Shown: positions 1 to 7,792 of the stretch, one piece after another
How the letters are laid out: the number at the start of each line of letters is the position of its first letter
Numbering within the stretch: position 1 is the stretch's first letter
Assembly (NCBI GenBank): GCA_021788625.1
Contig: JAJYKL010000045.1
Coordinates: 1-32,141 of the forward strand
Origin: Chloroflexota bacterium
GTDB lineage: Bacteria > Chloroflexota > Anaerolineae > J036 > Brachytrichaceae
Length of the DNA: 32,141 bases
Reading direction: 5' to 3'
Position numbers and translations under genes: made by a program
The notes under the pieces: generated by a model
What the model saw: only the letters and a program-made list of their open reading frames with translations
Databases searched by the model: none
What the model was told of the DNA's origin: nothing

Positions 1-231
1 AAATCCGCCGTCAAACACGTAGGCACGGCGCATTTCCTCGAACAGGGCATCGATGCGAAAGGGATCGCGGCCAACGAAGTGGCGGCGAATCTCGTGGATG
101 ATGGCAATGGCCTGCACACCGCCGTGTACGCACTCACCGAGGCCGGTGACACCGGCATCCGTCTCCACCCTCACCCATAGGTGCATGCCATGCCCGGATG
201 TGGCCGCCGTCTTGATCGCCGTGATTTTCAT
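1..231 (-). CDS. Mandelate racemase/muconate lactonizing enzyme family protein (N-terminal part, cut by window edge)
   Basis: The 77 visible residues run from ATG at 231 off the left edge without a stop. They fit the N-terminal capping domain of the enolase superfamily: a first beta strand starting MKITAIKT, then WVRVETDAGVTGLGE (residues 19-33), the signature of the domain, then the Ala/Ile-rich helix and the GRDPFRID segment (54-61). Members abstract a proton alpha to a carboxylate and act on sugar acids, mandelate or muconate; the metal ligands and catalytic residues lie outside the window, so the substrate is unknown. A good Shine-Dalgarno, AGGAG at 245-241, lies 9 nt before the start. 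It is the last visible gene of the minus-strand block. Sugar-acid dehydratase is a plausible role given the uronate genes at 21.5-25.5 kb, but that is inference. Confidence 0.85.
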   Translation of the reverse strand, partial: MKITAIKTAATSGHGMHLWVRVETDAGVTGLGECVHGGVQAIAIIHEIRRHFVGRDPFRIDALFEEMRRAYVFDGGF

Positions 232-289
232 GTGCTCTCGCTCCTGCACGAATGTGCATTGTGATTGTAGGACGAACCCGGGATTAATA

Positions 290-306
290 AAGCGGGCAGA
301 CCGCTT
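290..306 (-). terminator. Weak hairpin between alpha/beta hydrolase and the enolase-family gene
   Basis: AAGCGG (290-295) and CCGCTT (301-306) form a perfect 6-bp stem with a 5-nt loop just after the hydrolase stop codon. On the minus strand it is followed by TATTAAT, a poor U-tract, so it is at best a weak terminator. Confidence 0.3.
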
Positions 307-326
307 ACATGGCGTGGCGGCGCGTT

Positions 327-1151
327 TCAAGACTCCGCGTCAAGGAACAACGTGATCATAGCGGGCAGATCGGAGCGGGTTAGTATGTTGAAATGGGTCG
401 TGGCAGGCAGGATGGCGAGTTGGGACTTCGGCAGCCCGCGTGAGGCGCCGTCGGCCTTGCCCCCGCCGAGGAGTTCAAACATCTCCACGGCGTGGGAGGG
501 GCGCAGGCTGTCCGCGTCTCCAGCCACGATCAGTACAGGTGACTGGATCGACGTCACACCTGCGGACCAATCGTAGTCCTGCCCAAGCAACTGCTTGGTT
601 TTCTTAATCAGGTTTGGGAAGTCTTGCGGCCTCGGGGCGACGCGCGCATAGGCTTCATACATTGGGGTGTTCAACATGACCTCGGGGATTGACGCCATCC
701 CTGCAAGGACTTCGGGGTACCACCCGCTACGACGGAAGGGGGCCGAGACGACCACCAGCCTGCGCACCACGTTGGGGTGGCGGATGGCCAACTGCAGCGC
801 GACACCACCACCCAAAGAGTGGCCGATGACGTCGACCGTCGCAAGGCCAAGGTGACGGATCAAGGCTGCCACATCGTCGGCCAATTGCTCGAAACTGAAC
901 GGTCGATCGACGTCGGCAGTGTGCCCGTGAGCCTGCAACTCCACCACAATGCTCTGGTGATCTGGAGCCAGGGGGAACAAGTAAGGTGCCACGGTCGCGC
1001 CAACGCCCAAGCCGCCGTGGATCATCACGACCGGCCTGCCGGTGCCGTGAATTTCGTAATACAGGTTCAGACCGTTCACCAGAGCATAGCTGCCGTCGGC
1101 CTTCGTATCGGTCATATGAGTGTCGGTCATAGGATTGTTCGTTTCACTCAT
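327..1151 (-). CDS. Alpha/beta-fold hydrolase
   Basis: A 274-residue cytoplasmic hydrolase of the alpha/beta fold. The oxyanion-hole strand is VVMIHGGLG (41-49), the nucleophile elbow GHSLGG puts the serine at 112, the acid is probably D214 in VAGDADSLRP, and the histidine is H253 in TTHFN. The triad is complete, so an active esterase, lactonase, haloperoxidase-like or C-C hydrolase is expected; the substrate cannot be read from sequence. Three in-frame ATGs (residues 1, 8, 13) compete and none has a clear Shine-Dalgarno; the homologous region begins near residue 20, so a shorter start is possible. It sits between a VOC gene and the enolase-family gene with gaps of about 95 nt on each side, all on the same strand. 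Confidence 0.88.
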   Translation of the reverse strand: MSETNNPMTDTHMTDTKADGSYALVNGLNLYYEIHGTGRPVVMIHGGLGVGATVAPYLFPLAPDHQSIVVELQAHGHTADVDRPFSFEQLADDVAALIRHLGLATVDVIGHSLGGGVALQLAIRHPNVVRRLVVVSAPFRRSGWYPEVLAGMASIPEVMLNTPMYEAYARVAPRPQDFPNLIKKTKQLLGQDYDWSAGVTSIQSPVLIVAGDADSLRPSHAVEMFELLGGGKADGASRGLPKSQLAILPATTHFNILTRSDLPAMITLFLDAES

Positions 1152-1223
1152 CGTTATGCTGTTACATCCCGCACTTGATTCTCACCAGGTCCTCATGGCT
1201 GGATCGAGTGGAGTGAATCGTTA

Positions 1224-1239
1224 CCGAGCCATTACTCGG
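1224..1239 (-). terminator. Short hairpin after VOC gene 1
   Basis: CCGAG (1224-1228) and CTCGG (1235-1239) pair around a 6-nt loop, directly downstream of the VOC stop on the minus strand. No U-run follows, so this could be a weak or factor-assisted terminator or mRNA 3' end structure. Confidence 0.3.
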
Positions 1240-1247
1240 ACGTAAAC

Positions 1248-1649
1248 CTAAGTGGGCCTGGCGTCCAACTGCGTGAGCTGGATCAGGTTCCCGCAGGTGT
1301 CGTCCAGTATGGAGATGGTAGAGCCTAGCGTCCTGGTGGGCGGTGTGGTGAACGCCACGCCGAGGGTTTGCAGACGCTCGTAGTCTTTTTTGACGTCGTC
1401 CACAAAGAACATGGCAGCGGGTATTCCTTGCTGGTGCAGCGCTTGCTGGTACGTTTGCGCGGCCGGCAGGAAGGCGCTCAGACCCAGCACCAGCTCGACG
1501 CCAGCCGGCTCTTCAGCCGACACGACCGTCAGCCAGCGGTAATTCCCATTGGTGATGTCTGACTTCTTTACAAAACCCAGCTTGTCTGTATAGAAATGCA
1601 AAGCCTTGTCCTGATCGTCCACATACAGGTTCATTATCTTGATCTTCAT
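1248..1649 (-). CDS. VOC family protein (glyoxalase/bleomycin resistance/dioxygenase fold) 1
   Basis: A single-module VOC protein of 133 residues, with two beta-alpha-beta-beta-beta units. The first strand and helix are MNLYVDDQDKALHFYTDKLGF (residues 6-26) and the second unit begins at MFFVDDVKKDYE (80-91); the end carries DDTCGNLIQL (116-125). The usual first metal ligand (His/Gln) is not at the expected position in strand 1 and the C-terminal Glu is replaced by Gln, so metal-dependent catalysis is doubtful; such proteins may bind small hydrophobic molecules or act as drug-binding dimers. Shine-Dalgarno AAGGAG lies 12 nt before the ATG, and a 13-bp hairpin lies immediately upstream of it. 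It differs strongly in sequence from the other two VOC proteins nearby, so these are not recent duplicates. Confidence 0.88.
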   Translation of the reverse strand: MKIKIMNLYVDDQDKALHFYTDKLGFVKKSDITNGNYRWLTVVSAEEPAGVELVLGLSAFLPAAQTYQQALHQQGIPAAMFFVDDVKKDYERLQTLGVAFTTPPTRTLGSTISILDDTCGNLIQLTQLDARPT

Positions 1650-1672
1650 CTCAACCTAGCACTCCTTATTGG

Positions 1673-1705
1673 TCACATAGACGGCAGGTGCAGCCGTCTA
1701 TGTGA
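1673..1705. repeat. 13-bp perfect inverted repeat ahead of VOC gene 1
   Basis: TCACATAGACGGC (1673-1685) and GCCGTCTATGTGA (1693-1705) are perfect complements separated by 7 nt. The hairpin lies 5 nt upstream of the Shine-Dalgarno of the 1649-1248 gene on the minus strand. No U-tract follows in either direction, so a simple terminator is unlikely; an operator or an mRNA processing or stability element fits better. Confidence 0.75.
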
Positions 1706-1762
1706 TGTTAAATGACGCAACCCATGTCTATTGATCCGCCAGTTGAATGGCCAATCTATTGT

Positions 1763-2140
1763 CTATTGACGGTTGCTGTAGAAAAACAGACCGTTGCCAT
1801 CTGGATCGAAGAAGGCGAACTCACGCGTACCCCAAGGGGTGTCTTGTAGCGTGGTGCGGGAATGGAACACATCTTGCGTGCGATACTCTTCGAATAGGCC
1901 ATCCACATTGACCACCCGGAAGCGCAGTTCTGGTCCCTCACCGTGCCCGAACTCCTCAGGGGCGTGACTCTGCAGGTGGATGATGACTTCGTCGCGCCCG
2001 ACGACGGCATAACCCGGCGTCTGGGGCGAATCCGTATAGCTACAGGTAAAGCCCAGTTTGTGTGTGTAGAACGCGATGGCAGCCACCACATTGCGCACCG
2101 CCAGGACCGGAGTGACTTTTTCAAACTTCACATCACTCAT
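1763..2140 (-). CDS. VOC family protein 2 (bleomycin-resistance-like)
   Basis: A 125-residue VOC protein. Residues 8-31 form the first strand and helix (VLAVRNVVAAIAFYTHKLGF), residues 52-56 hold the VIIHL strand, and the end has FAFFDPDGNGLFFYS, the typical 'DPDGN' turn followed by a strand that lacks the metal-binding Glu. It therefore resembles the metal-free bleomycin-binding type or a dioxygenase relative. A strong Shine-Dalgarno AAGGAG sits 5 nt before ATG. The gene begins 9 nt after the stop of the GyrI-like gene, so the two are almost certainly co-transcribed and may be translationally coupled. Confidence 0.9.
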   Translation of the reverse strand: MSDVKFEKVTPVLAVRNVVAAIAFYTHKLGFTCSYTDSPQTPGYAVVGRDEVIIHLQSHAPEEFGHGEGPELRFRVVNVDGLFEEYRTQDVFHSRTTLQDTPWGTREFAFFDPDGNGLFFYSNRQ

Positions 2141-2149
2141 GATGACTCC

Positions 2150-2626
2150 TTACCCGCGTAACAGATAGAACACGTCCGTACGAAGTTTTACGGGATCGTC
2201 GGTCCAGTGGCCGTACACTTCCCAGCAAGGTCCGGCGAGGAGACGGTGGTGGATGGTACTCCACTGTTGAATTGCTTCATGGGCTTCGCCCAAACGCACG
2301 TAGGGGCCATAATGTGCCACGGTTGCGACAGCCCCTTCTGGTGTTGCGGAATAGATAAGCCCAGCGTTGCTTGTGAATGGCGCCGCTACCTGAACACCTA
2401 CTTCAATGGGACACCCCTTGGGCGAAGCAAGCAGGTTCTGACCTGCCTCGTTTTGATAGACCACGACATTCAGGCCTTTCTGTCGAACCGTACTCTTCGC
2501 CAGTCTCTGATACACCTCGTCAAAAAGCTCCATCACCTTTGGACTGAGGTTATCTGCACGCGCCACACCTCGCACGACGGCGAGACCCATGTGAGGTTGG
2601 TCCAGTACCCGGACTTCGTATGGCAT
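2150..2626 (-). CDS. GyrI-like / AraC effector-binding domain protein
   Basis: A 158-residue stand-alone effector-binding domain of the GyrI-like fold. It starts with the strand EVRVLDQPHMGLAVVRG (4-20), typical of the family, has a central VGVQVAAPF strand (77-85) and the characteristic VATVAHYGPYVRLGEAHEAI segment (100-119, 'H-x-G-x-Y') and ends with a DPxxLRTDVFYLL strand. No DNA-binding domain is present, so it is not itself a transcription factor. Relatives bind or hydrolyse cyclopropanoid and other small hydrophobic compounds or inhibit gyrase. Its 9-nt spacing to a VOC gene suggests a shared ligand-binding or detoxification role (inference). A short AGGTGA Shine-Dalgarno precedes ATG. 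Confidence 0.85.
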   Translation of the reverse strand: MPYEVRVLDQPHMGLAVVRGVARADNLSPKVMELFDEVYQRLAKSTVRQKGLNVVVYQNEAGQNLLASPKGCPIEVGVQVAAPFTSNAGLIYSATPEGAVATVAHYGPYVRLGEAHEAIQQWSTIHHRLLAGPCWEVYGHWTDDPVKLRTDVFYLLRG

Positions 2627-2677
2627 TTAATCACCTGCTCACGCACTGGCCTTCAGAACCGCTGGATGCCACGCCCG

Positions 2678-3826
2678 TCAGGCATCGACGACGGCGGTCT
2701 CGATGGAAACAATGGGTGGCAGGTAGTCGGCCATCACCTCCCACGTGTCGCCCTCGTCACGACTGGAGAAAATCTGGCCGGTATTGGTGCCCATGTACAC
2801 GCCTGCCTGCGCACAACTGTCAAACGCCATGGCCTCACGCAGGACGTTCACGTAAGCCTGCTGCGGCAAACCCTGGCTGAGGCGCTGCCACGATTCGCCC
2901 GCATCATGGCTACGCCACACGGCGAGCTGGCCCTCGATACTCATATGCACTTCCTGGCTCTCCTCCAGCACCACGTAGAGGGTGTTGGCGTCATGTGGGT
3001 GAACGACCACCGGAAAGCCAAACCGGCTGGGCAGCTTGCCCTCGCCGATGTCGATCCATTCATCACCGTAGTTATCCGAGCGATACACTCCGCAGTGGTT
3101 TTGCTGATAGAGCACATTCCGCCGGTTGGGATGCATGTCCATCTTGTGCACGCATTGGCCGAATTCGGGGAAACGGTTGGGCAGAAAATCGGCACGGACG
3201 TTCTTATTGCGCGGCTGCCAGGTCCCTCCCCCGTCATCAGTACGGAAGCACCCGGCTGATGAAATCGCCACATACATGCGTTGCGGGTCGAGCGGATCCA
3301 GTAGGATGGTGTGCAGGCACAGACCGCCTGCACCGGGGTACCACTGCGGACGGGTTGGGTGCTGGTACAGTCCCTGGTTAAGCGACCACGTCTCACCCGC
3401 GTCGGTGGAAACGAACAGCGCGGCCGGTTCCACCCCCGCATAGAGCACTCGCGGCTCACTGGCGCGCCCAGGCGTAATGTTCCAGACCTTGATGACCGTC
3501 TCAGGTTTAGACTGCGCCTGATCCGGATCGCGCGCTTCGGCTGGCGTGCCAACTGGTCGCCCTGCGCTGGACGCAACGGTGAAGGCCGGTGAGACCCTGG
3601 CTTGAGTCCAGTTATGCCCCAGATCATCGGAGTAGTGAGTTCCGGCGCCGTACACATCGTGCGCAACCGCTGCGTGCAGGCGGCGATCACGCGGGTCCAG
3701 CATCATATGCATCACCGTCCAGCCCTTGAAGTAAGGCCCCCGGATTGACCAGGTCTGCCGGTCTGTGTTGCTCTCAAAGATAAAGCCACCCTTGCGCGTA
3801 CCGACCCAAACTAAAACTTTCTGCAT
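2678..3826 (-). CDS. BNR/Asp-box (sialidase-like) beta-propeller protein
   Basis: A 382-residue protein made of WD40/YVTN/BNR-type propeller blades. Asp-box motifs (S/R-x-D-x-G-x-T-W) recur at about 66-73 (SDDLGHNW), 140-147 (STDAGETW), 196-203, 250-257 (SDNYGDEW), 306-313 (SHDAGESW) and 355-362 (RDEGDTW). Asp boxes mark sialidase-like or photosystem assembly-like propellers, but no sialidase Arg triad or other catalytic signature is evident, so it may be a binding protein. It has no signal peptide, which is unusual for a glycosidase and favours a cytoplasmic role. A near-perfect Shine-Dalgarno AGGAGG lies 5 nt before ATG. It lies 51 nt upstream of the GyrI-like gene on the same strand. Five cysteines are scattered, with no clear metal motif. 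Confidence 0.85.
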   Translation of the reverse strand: MQKVLVWVGTRKGGFIFESNTDRQTWSIRGPYFKGWTVMHMMLDPRDRRLHAAVAHDVYGAGTHYSDDLGHNWTQARVSPAFTVASSAGRPVGTPAEARDPDQAQSKPETVIKVWNITPGRASEPRVLYAGVEPAALFVSTDAGETWSLNQGLYQHPTRPQWYPGAGGLCLHTILLDPLDPQRMYVAISSAGCFRTDDGGGTWQPRNKNVRADFLPNRFPEFGQCVHKMDMHPNRRNVLYQQNHCGVYRSDNYGDEWIDIGEGKLPSRFGFPVVVHPHDANTLYVVLEESQEVHMSIEGQLAVWRSHDAGESWQRLSQGLPQQAYVNVLREAMAFDSCAQAGVYMGTNTGQIFSSRDEGDTWEVMADYLPPIVSIETAVVDA

Positions 3827-3996
3827 ACCAACCTCCTAAAGTTGTTTTTGCAGTGAAACAGCCCAGTTGTATTCTCCTTAAAATTGACCAAAGACAAAGA
3901 ACCGACCAGCCTGATGGGATGCCGGGTATGCGGGTAAGGTGTAAAGCCTTGTGGTTTACAGTCGAGTATCTTATGCGGTGGCGGTGGAGGGTAAGG

Positions 3997-4371
3997 TCAG
4001 GCTTTGGGTGGCGGCCCAGCCAGCTCCAGCCGGTTTCCTTCGGGATCGTAAAAGTCGGCATAGGTGACCATGCCTGGAACGCCGACCGGATCGTCACACT
4101 TCACTCCACGGGCGCGCAGTTCCGAGACCGCCGCGTGGGTGTCATCTACGCTGAAGATGGCTACAGCGCCATTCACAGGCATGGGTTTGCTAGCATCCTG
4201 CCAAAGACTGAGAGCGATGTGTGTCTGCTCCCGGTCGCCGAACTCTGCCCAACCAACCTCATCGGCTGCCCTCAAAGATGGCAGTCCTAACGTCTCTCCA
4301 TAAAAACCCTTCGCTCTCTGCCAATCCTTCACAAAGTACTGAATCGCATACACATGCTTCAAGACGCTCAT
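3997..4371 (-). CDS. VOC family protein 3 (glyoxalase-like)
   Basis: A 124-residue VOC protein: strand and helix AIQYFVKDWQRAKGFYGETL (9-28), second unit from VAIFSVDDTHAAVSEL (69-84) and the end FYDPEGNRLELAG (107-119), which keeps the C-terminal Glu metal ligand missing in the other two VOC proteins here; H6 could be the first ligand. It is thus the best candidate of the three for metal-dependent chemistry. It is the first gene of the minus-strand block, with Shine-Dalgarno GGAGGA 3-4 nt before ATG and a consensus-like promoter only about 11 nt further upstream that carries a LexA-type palindrome. The next gene downstream starts 170 nt after its stop. Confidence 0.9.
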   Translation of the reverse strand: MSVLKHVYAIQYFVKDWQRAKGFYGETLGLPSLRAADEVGWAEFGDREQTHIALSLWQDASKPMPVNGAVAIFSVDDTHAAVSELRARGVKCDDPVGVPGMVTYADFYDPEGNRLELAGPPPKA

Positions 4372-4597
4372 GGCTTCCTCCGCTAATGGTTATAGAACAT
4401 TAGTTCTGAGTTGTCAATGGGTTTGCGCTTGCCTATTTATGGAATCAGGTTGGTGTCGACCACGTTTCGTTGACCCGGTTCGCTGTCTAAGCGTTGCTTT
4501 CTCGTCAAGCAGCAATGCATTGTGTATCATAGACTCGCCTGCGAGATAATGCAGATCATCCGATTTTATAGTTACGGCCAGTGTCATTAGTCACGTC
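4372..4597. other. Divergent intergenic region between VOC 3 and the PBP gene
   Basis: 226 nt. The left end holds the minus-strand promoter described separately. Towards the PBP gene there are only weak -10-like hexamers, GATAAT (4545-4550) and TATAGT (4567-4572), with no matching -35, and no Shine-Dalgarno before the ATG at 4598. No ORF or strong hairpin is seen. Confidence 0.5.
4389..4417 (-). promoter_or_regulatory. Sigma-70-like promoter with LexA/DinR-type palindrome in the spacer
   Basis: Read on the minus strand: -35 TTGACA (4417-4412), a 17-bp spacer, -10 TATAAC (4394-4389). The spacer contains AGAACTAATGTTCT (4407-4394), a perfect palindrome of 5-bp arms that fits GAAC-N4-GTTC, the SOS box of Bacillus-type LexA. 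The predicted start near 4382 leaves a leader of about 11 nt that is almost entirely Shine-Dalgarno. The promoter is seen directly; LexA binding is inference. Confidence 0.75.
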
Positions 4598-7500
4598 ATG
4601 CAAGCGAACCATCTGATCACCTTGCGCCAGCGCCGGCGCCATAAGAATACTTACAGCATTGCCAAACGCGCCCTGCAAATTGCCAGCGTTCTAGTCGTCA
4701 TCGTCGCGTTTTTGGGAATTGCTATCCCTGCCGCGACCGTTGCGGCGGCGGCGGCGGTGTACTCCTATTTCACCAAAGATCTTCCCGATCCCAGTCAAAT
4801 CGTAAAGGTACAAAACGGGTTTCAGACCACCAAGCTCTACGATCGCAATGGCACACTACTCTACGAGATTATCGATCCGACTGGAGGCGACCGCCAGTGG
4901 GTGAAATTCAACGACATCTCGCCCTACCTGCGTTGCGCCACGGTGGCAAACGAGGACCGCCGTTTTTATGAATCACAGGGCTTCGACGTGCGTGGCACAT
5001 TGCGGGCTGTGGTCAATAACCTGCAAGGCGGGCAGACGCAAGGTGCATCGAACATTGCCCAGCAATTGGTGAAAAATGTACTGACTCCTCCCGAGGAGCG
5101 CGCAGGTCCCAAGCGGACTCTGGCGGTGAAAATACGTGAAGCCCTGCTGGCCATGGAAGTCACGCGCCGTTACGATAAGAAGCTGCTGCTGGAGTGGTAC
5201 ATGAATACCAACTTTTACGGCAACCTGGCGTACGGCATCGAAGCGGCTTCGCGTGTCTATTTCGGCATAAGTGCCAAAGACCTGACCCTCGCGGAGGCCG
5301 CTATGCTGGCCCCCATCCCGCAGTATCCCAAACAGAACCCGTTCGACAATCCGGTTCCGGCCAAAGATCGCCAGTCACTCACTCTCGATGCCATGGTGCA
5401 GGCTACTGACGCCGGCGTGCCTGATTGCCATGTGACGGCCAAAATGGCGGCCGACGCCAAGCGCGAGACGTTGAAGCTGGTAACCATCCAGCAGCGTTTC
5501 AACATCCTGGCGCCACACTTCTCGGTGTATGCCAAGGATGTGGCCATCCAGTTGCTGGCTGATCACCTGGGCATCGGTACCGATGCAGCCACCCAACTGG
5601 TGGATCGCGGCGGGTTGAAGATCTATACCACCCTCGACCTGTCCATGGACAACAAGATCCGTCAGATTGCCAACGAGAAGATCGCTGCGCTCCAGGCTGC
5701 CAAGAAAGATGTTGATAACGCGTCAATAGTGGTCATTAAGCCAAGCACGGGCGAGATCCTTTCCATGGTCGGCAGCCTGGATTACTTTAACGATGCAATC
5801 GACGGGAAGTTTAATGTTGCCACCGGTCTGCGCCAGCCCGGTTCCTCGTTCAAGCCCATCACATACCTGGAGCTGCTCAGCCAGGGCGCGTCTCCTGCCA
5901 CTTTATTCTGGGATGTGCGCACTCCGTTCGACGTAGGCGGTATCGAGCCCTACACGCCCGAAGACTACGACCGCATCTACCATGGGCCTGTATTGATGCG
6001 CGAAGCCCTATCGCGCTCATACAATATTCCAGCCGTAAAGGCGCTGCAACGGGCTGGCATTGGCAATGTGTTGCGATTGGCGCACAAAATGGGCATCAAC
6101 GACCTGAATAAGGGTTTGCAGTTCTACAACCTGGCCCTCACACTGGGAGGGGGTGAGGTCAAACTGCTGGATATGACCTATGTTTATAGCGTAATTGCCA
6201 ACGGCGGAACGATGGTCGGCGCACCACGCCCAGCCAGCCAGAAGCGTCCCGGTTATCGCGACCTGGACCCGGCAGCCATCCTGCGCGTGGAGGATTCGAA
6301 GGGCAATATCCTCTACAACTATCAGCCGGCTGTGAACCCGAACCTGCTGGGTCCCAATAGCAAACAACTCACCTACCTCATGACGAGCATGCTCTCGGAT
6401 CCCATAGCCCGTGCGCCTGCTTTTGGTTACCCGAGCGTGCTGGATCTGGCCAATCAGCGACCAGCTGCCGTGAAGACCGGCACCACCAACGACAATAAGG
6501 ATAACTGGACACTTGGCTACACGCCTGATTACGTCGTTGGCGTCTGGGTGGGCAACACCGACAACCACCGCATGGCTGACACAGTCACTGGTTTAACAGG
6601 CGCCGCCCCCATCTGGCACGAAGTGATGGATTACCTGAATCAGGGCCGCCCGATACGCTCATTCGAACGCCCGGCCGGTCTGGTTGAGCACGCCGTGTGC
6701 CAGATCGATGGTCTGCTGCCCAATGGCGTATGCCCGGCGAAGAGTGAGATTTTCCTGCCCGGTACCGTGCCTACGCAGCAAGACACCATGGTTCAGAAGT
6801 TCCCCATCGATAAGGAAACGGGAAAAATCGCCGTGCCCGGCACGCCGCCCGATAAGATCGAAGAGCGTGTGGTATACGTCCTCCCTCCGCAGGCGCTCGA
6901 CTGGTACAACTCGCTGCCGGATGCACAGAAAGCCAGGATGCCCCTGGCACCCACCGAGTTCGACACACAATATGGTGGTGTGGTCGCTTCTGGCGATGTA
7001 GCGATTACGCAACCCGCTAACGGCGGCTACGTCAGTGCTCTGCAGAACAATGGCATGGTTGAGATTCGCGGTAATGCCAAGGGCGGCGACTGGGCCGCGT
7101 ACAGGGTGTACTTCGGGCAGGGATTCGACGTTGCCCCCGACAAGTGGCAACAAATTGGCCCCGATCATAACAACCAGGTGGATAACAACGTACTGGAAAA
7201 CTGGAACCTTGCCGGCATCGCTCCGGGGCTCTACTCGCTCAAGGTGTCGCGTGTCGAGCACAATGGCAATGTGACCGACTCGATCATCCATGTCACCGTC
7301 GATAACACCCCTCCAGAGGTGAAGTTGATCGAACCGCTGAACGGTGAGAATTACAACGCAGCGGAAGACGAGTGGGTGGACGTAGGCGCGCAGGTGCAGG
7401 ATAACTATTCCATCAGTCGAGTGGAGTTCTACTCCAGCGCAGACCCAAGCAAACCCTATATTGTCCGCACGGCTGCGCCGTTCAACGTGAAGTGGACGAT

Positions 7501-7606
7501 TCACGGCGGTGGAGTCGTGGAGTTTTGGGCGGTTGCCTATGACGGCGCCGGTAACAAGACTGAGAGCGCCCATGTCCGCACAATCATTGGCTACAAGAAA
7601 CCATAA
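4598..7606 (+). CDS. Bifunctional class A penicillin-binding protein (PBP1A-type) with C-terminal Ig-like domain
   Basis: A 1002-residue peptidoglycan polymerase and crosslinker. A basic cytoplasmic start is followed by one membrane anchor (about 27-57). The GT51 glycosyltransferase has NEDRRFYE with catalytic E119 and GASNIAQQ (149-156). The transpeptidase has the serine S416 in SSFK (416-419), SYN at 474-476 and KTG at 626-628. After residue 700 comes a CQIDGLLPNGVC segment, and the C-terminal 200 residues hold Ig/fibronectin-like strands (800-900 and 903-996, starting VDNTPPEVKLIEP), probably for cell-wall binding. Longer than the usual 700-850 residues because of this extension. It is transcribed alone, divergently from the VOC block; the start has no Shine-Dalgarno, and the basic N-terminus before the anchor supports it. 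Confidence 0.96.
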   Translation: MQANHLITLRQRRRHKNTYSIAKRALQIASVLVVIVAFLGIAIPAATVAAAAAVYSYFTKDLPDPSQIVKVQNGFQTTKLYDRNGTLLYEIIDPTGGDRQWVKFNDISPYLRCATVANEDRRFYESQGFDVRGTLRAVVNNLQGGQTQGASNIAQQLVKNVLTPPEERAGPKRTLAVKIREALLAMEVTRRYDKKLLLEWYMNTNFYGNLAYGIEAASRVYFGISAKDLTLAEAAMLAPIPQYPKQNPFDNPVPAKDRQSLTLDAMVQATDAGVPDCHVTAKMAADAKRETLKLVTIQQRFNILAPHFSVYAKDVAIQLLADHLGIGTDAATQLVDRGGLKIYTTLDLSMDNKIRQIANEKIAALQAAKKDVDNASIVVIKPSTGEILSMVGSLDYFNDAIDGKFNVATGLRQPGSSFKPITYLELLSQGASPATLFWDVRTPFDVGGIEPYTPEDYDRIYHGPVLMREALSRSYNIPAVKALQRAGIGNVLRLAHKMGINDLNKGLQFYNLALTLGGGEVKLLDMTYVYSVIANGGTMVGAPRPASQKRPGYRDLDPAAILRVEDSKGNILYNYQPAVNPNLLGPNSKQLTYLMTSMLSDPIARAPAFGYPSVLDLANQRPAAVKTGTTNDNKDNWTLGYTPDYVVGVWVGNTDNHRMADTVTGLTGAAPIWHEVMDYLNQGRPIRSFERPAGLVEHAVCQIDGLLPNGVCPAKSEIFLPGTVPTQQDTMVQKFPIDKETGKIAVPGTPPDKIEERVVYVLPPQALDWYNSLPDAQKARMPLAPTEFDTQYGGVVASGDVAITQPANGGYVSALQNNGMVEIRGNAKGGDWAAYRVYFGQGFDVAPDKWQQIGPDHNNQVDNNVLENWNLAGIAPGLYSLKVSRVEHNGNVTDSIIHVTVDNTPPEVKLIEPLNGENYNAAEDEWVDVGAQVQDNYSISRVEFYSSADPSKPYIVRTAAPFNVKWTIHGGGVVEFWAVAYDGAGNKTESAHVRTIIGYKKP

Positions 7607-7792
7607 GCACGTGGAATAGATGTAGCGGGCAGATGCGTCACCCGACTCGATTCCCAGTCATGCTGGCATCCCTTATGGCGGAGCCATATACCATGTACGG
7701 TTGCGATCGAGCGTGACGCCATGGGTGGTGCCTGGCCGCTGAACCCATGTTCGTGGGTTATCTGCCAGCACGACGCTTTGAGTCCGCGGCGA
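7607..7792. other. Intergenic region with small hairpins between convergent genes
   Basis: This gap lies between the PBP stop and the end of the minus-strand small membrane gene. TATGGC (7674-7679) pairs with GCCATA (7683-7688). CATGGGT (7720-7726) pairs with ACCCATG (7743-7749), in competition with AACCCA (7742-7747)/TGGGTT (7754-7759). None has a U-tract, so no clear intrinsic terminator exists. No ORF is supported. Confidence 0.45.

Noticed and set aside
1556..1563. TGTCTGAC copy inside VOC gene 1
   Set aside because: It is within a coding region far from the sugar-acid operon and lacks a partner site, so it is probably chance.
2207..3259. Long plus-strand ORF of 350 codons
   Set aside because: It lies antisense to the GyrI-like and BNR genes, both of which have clear family motifs; the translation resembles no protein family.
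6659..7573. Minus-strand ORF of 304 codons inside the PBP gene
   Set aside because: Antisense to the PBP C-terminal domains; His/Val-rich pattern typical of an opposite-strand shadow.
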